A program made the translations under genes and the position numbers. A stretch of 6,733 nt of DNA, taken from contig CALCQB010000079.1 in assembly GCA_937897535.1 (NCBI GenBank), positions 1 to 6,733 on the forward strand. The letters are read 5' to 3'. The notes beneath the pieces are model-generated. The model saw only the letters and a program-made list of their open reading frames with translations, was not told where the DNA came from and searched no databases. The stretch comes from an uncultured Novosphingobium sp. GTDB taxonomy: Bacteria > Pseudomonadota > Alphaproteobacteria > Sphingomonadales > Sphingomonadaceae. Of the stretch, positions 5,443-6,733 are shown in pieces (positions within the stretch are counted from its first letter, which is position 1; each line of letters begins with the position of its first letter).

Positions 5443-6558
5443 ATGCGCAAATGGGCGGACTTCTCGATTATCGAAGGCGAAGGCGGCACCCGCCGCCTGG
5501 AGCTCCGCGGACCCTTGCTGGTGTCGTCGGTCGGGCGGATCGATGCGGCGTTGCGCGGCTCGGACGAGCAATACCAGCAGATCGACCTGAGCCAGGCTGG
5601 CGAGGTCGACACGGTCGGCGCGTGGACCGTCTGGCGGCTGGCGCGCGATAGCAGGGCGGATATCGTCGGGGCGAGCGACAAGGCCCGGCGGCTGATCGCG
5701 GCGGTCCACCGCAACGAACTGTCCGAAGAAGACGAACCCGAAGCCGAACTGCCCGCCCCGGCGCGGCTGACCCAGCGGGTCGGCGATTTCGTGGTCGGGT
5801 ACTGGCACGGAATGGTCAGCCTGCTCGGTTTCCTCGGCGCGTTGATCCTGGCGATGGCTTCGGTGCTGCGCCATCCCGGCCGGTTCCGCTGGATCGCGCT
5901 GGTCCGCCAGATCCAGCTGGTCGGGGTCGATGCGCTGCCGATCGTCGGGTTGATGAGCTTCCTGGTCGGGATCGTGATCGCCCAGCAAGGCGCGGTCCAG
6001 CTCGAGCAGTTCGGAGCAGAGATATATACGATAAATCTCACCGGGCGGCTCAGCTTCCGCGAACTCGGCGTGCTGATGACCGCGATCATGGTCGCGGGCC
6101 GCTCCGGCTCGGCCTTTGCGGCGCAACTGGGGACGATGAAGCTGACCGAGGAAATCGACGCGATGCGGACGATCGGCGTTTCGCCGATGGAGGCGCTGGT
6201 TGTGCCGCGGGTGCTTGCCTGCACGCTGATGATGATCCTGCTGGGGTTCTATGCGGCGCTGCTGGCGATCGTCGGCGGGGCGGTGATCTCGATGTTCTCG
6301 CTGGAAATACCGTTCTTCACCTTTCTCAACCGGATCCAGGAAGTGGTCCCGGCGCACGATCTGTGGGTCGGGCTGATCAAGGGCCCGGTGTTCGGGCTGA
6401 TCGTCGCGCTGGCCGGCTGCTATCAGGGCATGCAGGTTGAGGGGAATTCCGAAGCAGTCGGGATCCGCACCACCATCGCGGTGGTCCAGGCGATCTTCGC
6501 GGTGATCGTGCTCGACGCGTTCTTCGCGGTGTTCTTTACCGAAGTGGGCTGGGGATGA
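5443..6558 (+). CDS. mlaE: MlaE-family lipid ABC transporter permease with N-terminal STAS domain
   Basis: A 371-residue inner-membrane protein, about 110 residues longer than a stand-alone MlaE. Residues 1-~95 are hydrophilic and resemble a STAS domain: LRGPLLVSSVGRID is the first strand region, and IDLSQAGEVDTVGAW (47-61) carries the DTxG signature found in MlaB, where that threonine matters for binding the ATPase. An acidic, Pro-rich linker (93-107) follows. The permease domain (~110-371) contains IVGLMSFLVGIVIAQQGAVQLEQFGAE (167-193), GVLMTAIMVAGRSGSAFAAQLGTMKLTEEIDAMRTIG (209-245, the coupling region) and CYQGMQVEGNSEAVG (326-340), all typical MlaE. In the Mla system MlaE works with the ATPase MlaF and a periplasmic MCE protein, MlaD, in phospholipid traffic. 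The start at 5443 is chosen because upstream ATGs (5320, 5353) run into valS and add an Arg-rich stretch unlike the family. Its stop overlaps the next start (ATGA), so it is coupled to mlaF. Confidence 0.93.
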   Translation: MRKWADFSIIEGEGGTRRLELRGPLLVSSVGRIDAALRGSDEQYQQIDLSQAGEVDTVGAWTVWRLARDSRADIVGASDKARRLIAAVHRNELSEEDEPEAELPAPARLTQRVGDFVVGYWHGMVSLLGFLGALILAMASVLRHPGRFRWIALVRQIQLVGVDALPIVGLMSFLVGIVIAQQGAVQLEQFGAEIYTINLTGRLSFRELGVLMTAIMVAGRSGSAFAAQLGTMKLTEEIDAMRTIGVSPMEALVVPRVLACTLMMILLGFYAALLAIVGGAVISMFSLEIPFFTFLNRIQEVVPAHDLWVGLIKGPVFGLIVALAGCYQGMQVEGNSEAVGIRTTIAVVQAIFAVIVLDAFFAVFFTEVGWG

Positions 6559-6733
6559 GCGAGCAGGACCCCGCCCCCACTCCCTACGACGAAGACTTCC
6601 CGATCGTGGTCGAGGGGCTCAGGAACGCTTTTGGCGAACACGTGATCCACGACAACCTCGACCTCAAGGTCCGGCGCGGGGAGATCATCGGGGTGGTCGG
6701 CGGTTCGGGCACCGGCAAATCGGTGCTGATGCG
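6555..6733 (+). CDS. mlaF: MlaF-type lipid ABC transporter ATPase, N-terminal fragment
   Basis: The first 59 codons plus two bases are present; the gene runs off the right edge. After a short Pro/Asp-rich lead (MSEQDPAPTPYDEDFP) comes IVVEGLRNAFGEHVIHDNLDLKV, the first strands of an ABC nucleotide-binding domain, then EIIGVVGGSGTGKSVLMR with Walker A GGSGTGKS at residues 49-56. The 'GGSGTGKSVLMR' form is typical of MlaF/Ttg2A-type ATPases, which drive the MlaE permease from the cytosolic side. The ATG at 6555 overlaps the mlaE TGA (6556-6558), and GGGG immediately upstream may serve as ribosome site. Signature LSGGQ, Walker B and the H-loop lie outside the window. An mlaD-like MCE gene is expected downstream but cannot be seen. 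Confidence 0.93.
   Translation, partial: MSEQDPAPTPYDEDFPIVVEGLRNAFGEHVIHDNLDLKVRRGEIIGVVGGSGTGKSVLM

Noticed and set aside
3795..5651. Long plus-strand open frame of 618 codons antisense to valS
   Set aside because: It mirrors a GC-rich essential gene, its product is full of Arg, His, Gly and Pro runs with no recognised motif, and valS on the other strand has every expected catalytic motif.
5355..6224. Upstream extension of the valS frame by 290 codons
   Set aside because: The extra part is antisense to mlaE, is rich in Ser, Arg and Pro, and has no ValRS features; the family N-terminus starts at 5354.

Overview
The window is GC-rich bacterial DNA with tightly packed, overlapping genes. Protein types, codon use and a 'PHPNPSPTGRG'-encoding palindromic element point to an alphaproteobacterium, most likely of the Sphingomonadales (Sphingomonadaceae/Erythrobacteraceae-like). 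The placement is inferred from gene style and was not tested by a search. No tRNA, rRNA, CRISPR array, insertion sequence or phage gene is visible. Essentially all of the window is ordinary chromosomal core sequence.

Layout, left to right. (1) 1-213, plus strand: the last 70 codons of a HerA-like (DUF87-type) ATP-binding protein. (2) 214-1650, minus: a complete 478-residue MATE-family multidrug/Na+ antiporter, whose stop codon abuts the herA-like stop with no base between. (3) 1647-2378, minus: queE, the radical-SAM 7-carboxy-7-deazaguanine synthase of the queuosine pathway, sharing an ATGA overlap with the MATE gene. (4) 2379-2570: a 192-bp gap holding several inverted repeats, including a potential two-way stem in the queE leader and a 16-bp perfect palindrome that touches the valS stop. 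(5) 2571-5354, minus: valS, valyl-tRNA synthetase, 927 residues. It carries an in-frame double-palindrome insertion of about 90 bp (3767-3854). (6) 5355-5442: an 88-bp divergent control region. (7) 5443-6558, plus: an MlaE-type lipid-transport permease with a fused N-terminal STAS (MlaB-like) domain. (8) 6555-6733, plus: the start of its ATPase partner MlaF, overlapping by ATGA and cut by the window end.

How they work together. valS, queE and the MATE gene lie on one strand in that order, and queE-MATE looks translationally coupled. On the other strand mlaE-mlaF starts an Mla-type ABC system that moves phospholipid between the inner and outer membranes. In this system the STAS subunit, separate (MlaB) in E. 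coli, is built into the permease.

The most notable signal is the palindromic repeat inside the essential valS gene. It keeps the reading frame and adds about 30 low-complexity Pro/Gly/Ser residues to the catalytic half of the enzyme, between the editing domain and KMSKS. This resembles the behaviour of Rickettsia palindromic elements in protein genes. I see no evidence for an entirely new multi-gene system here.
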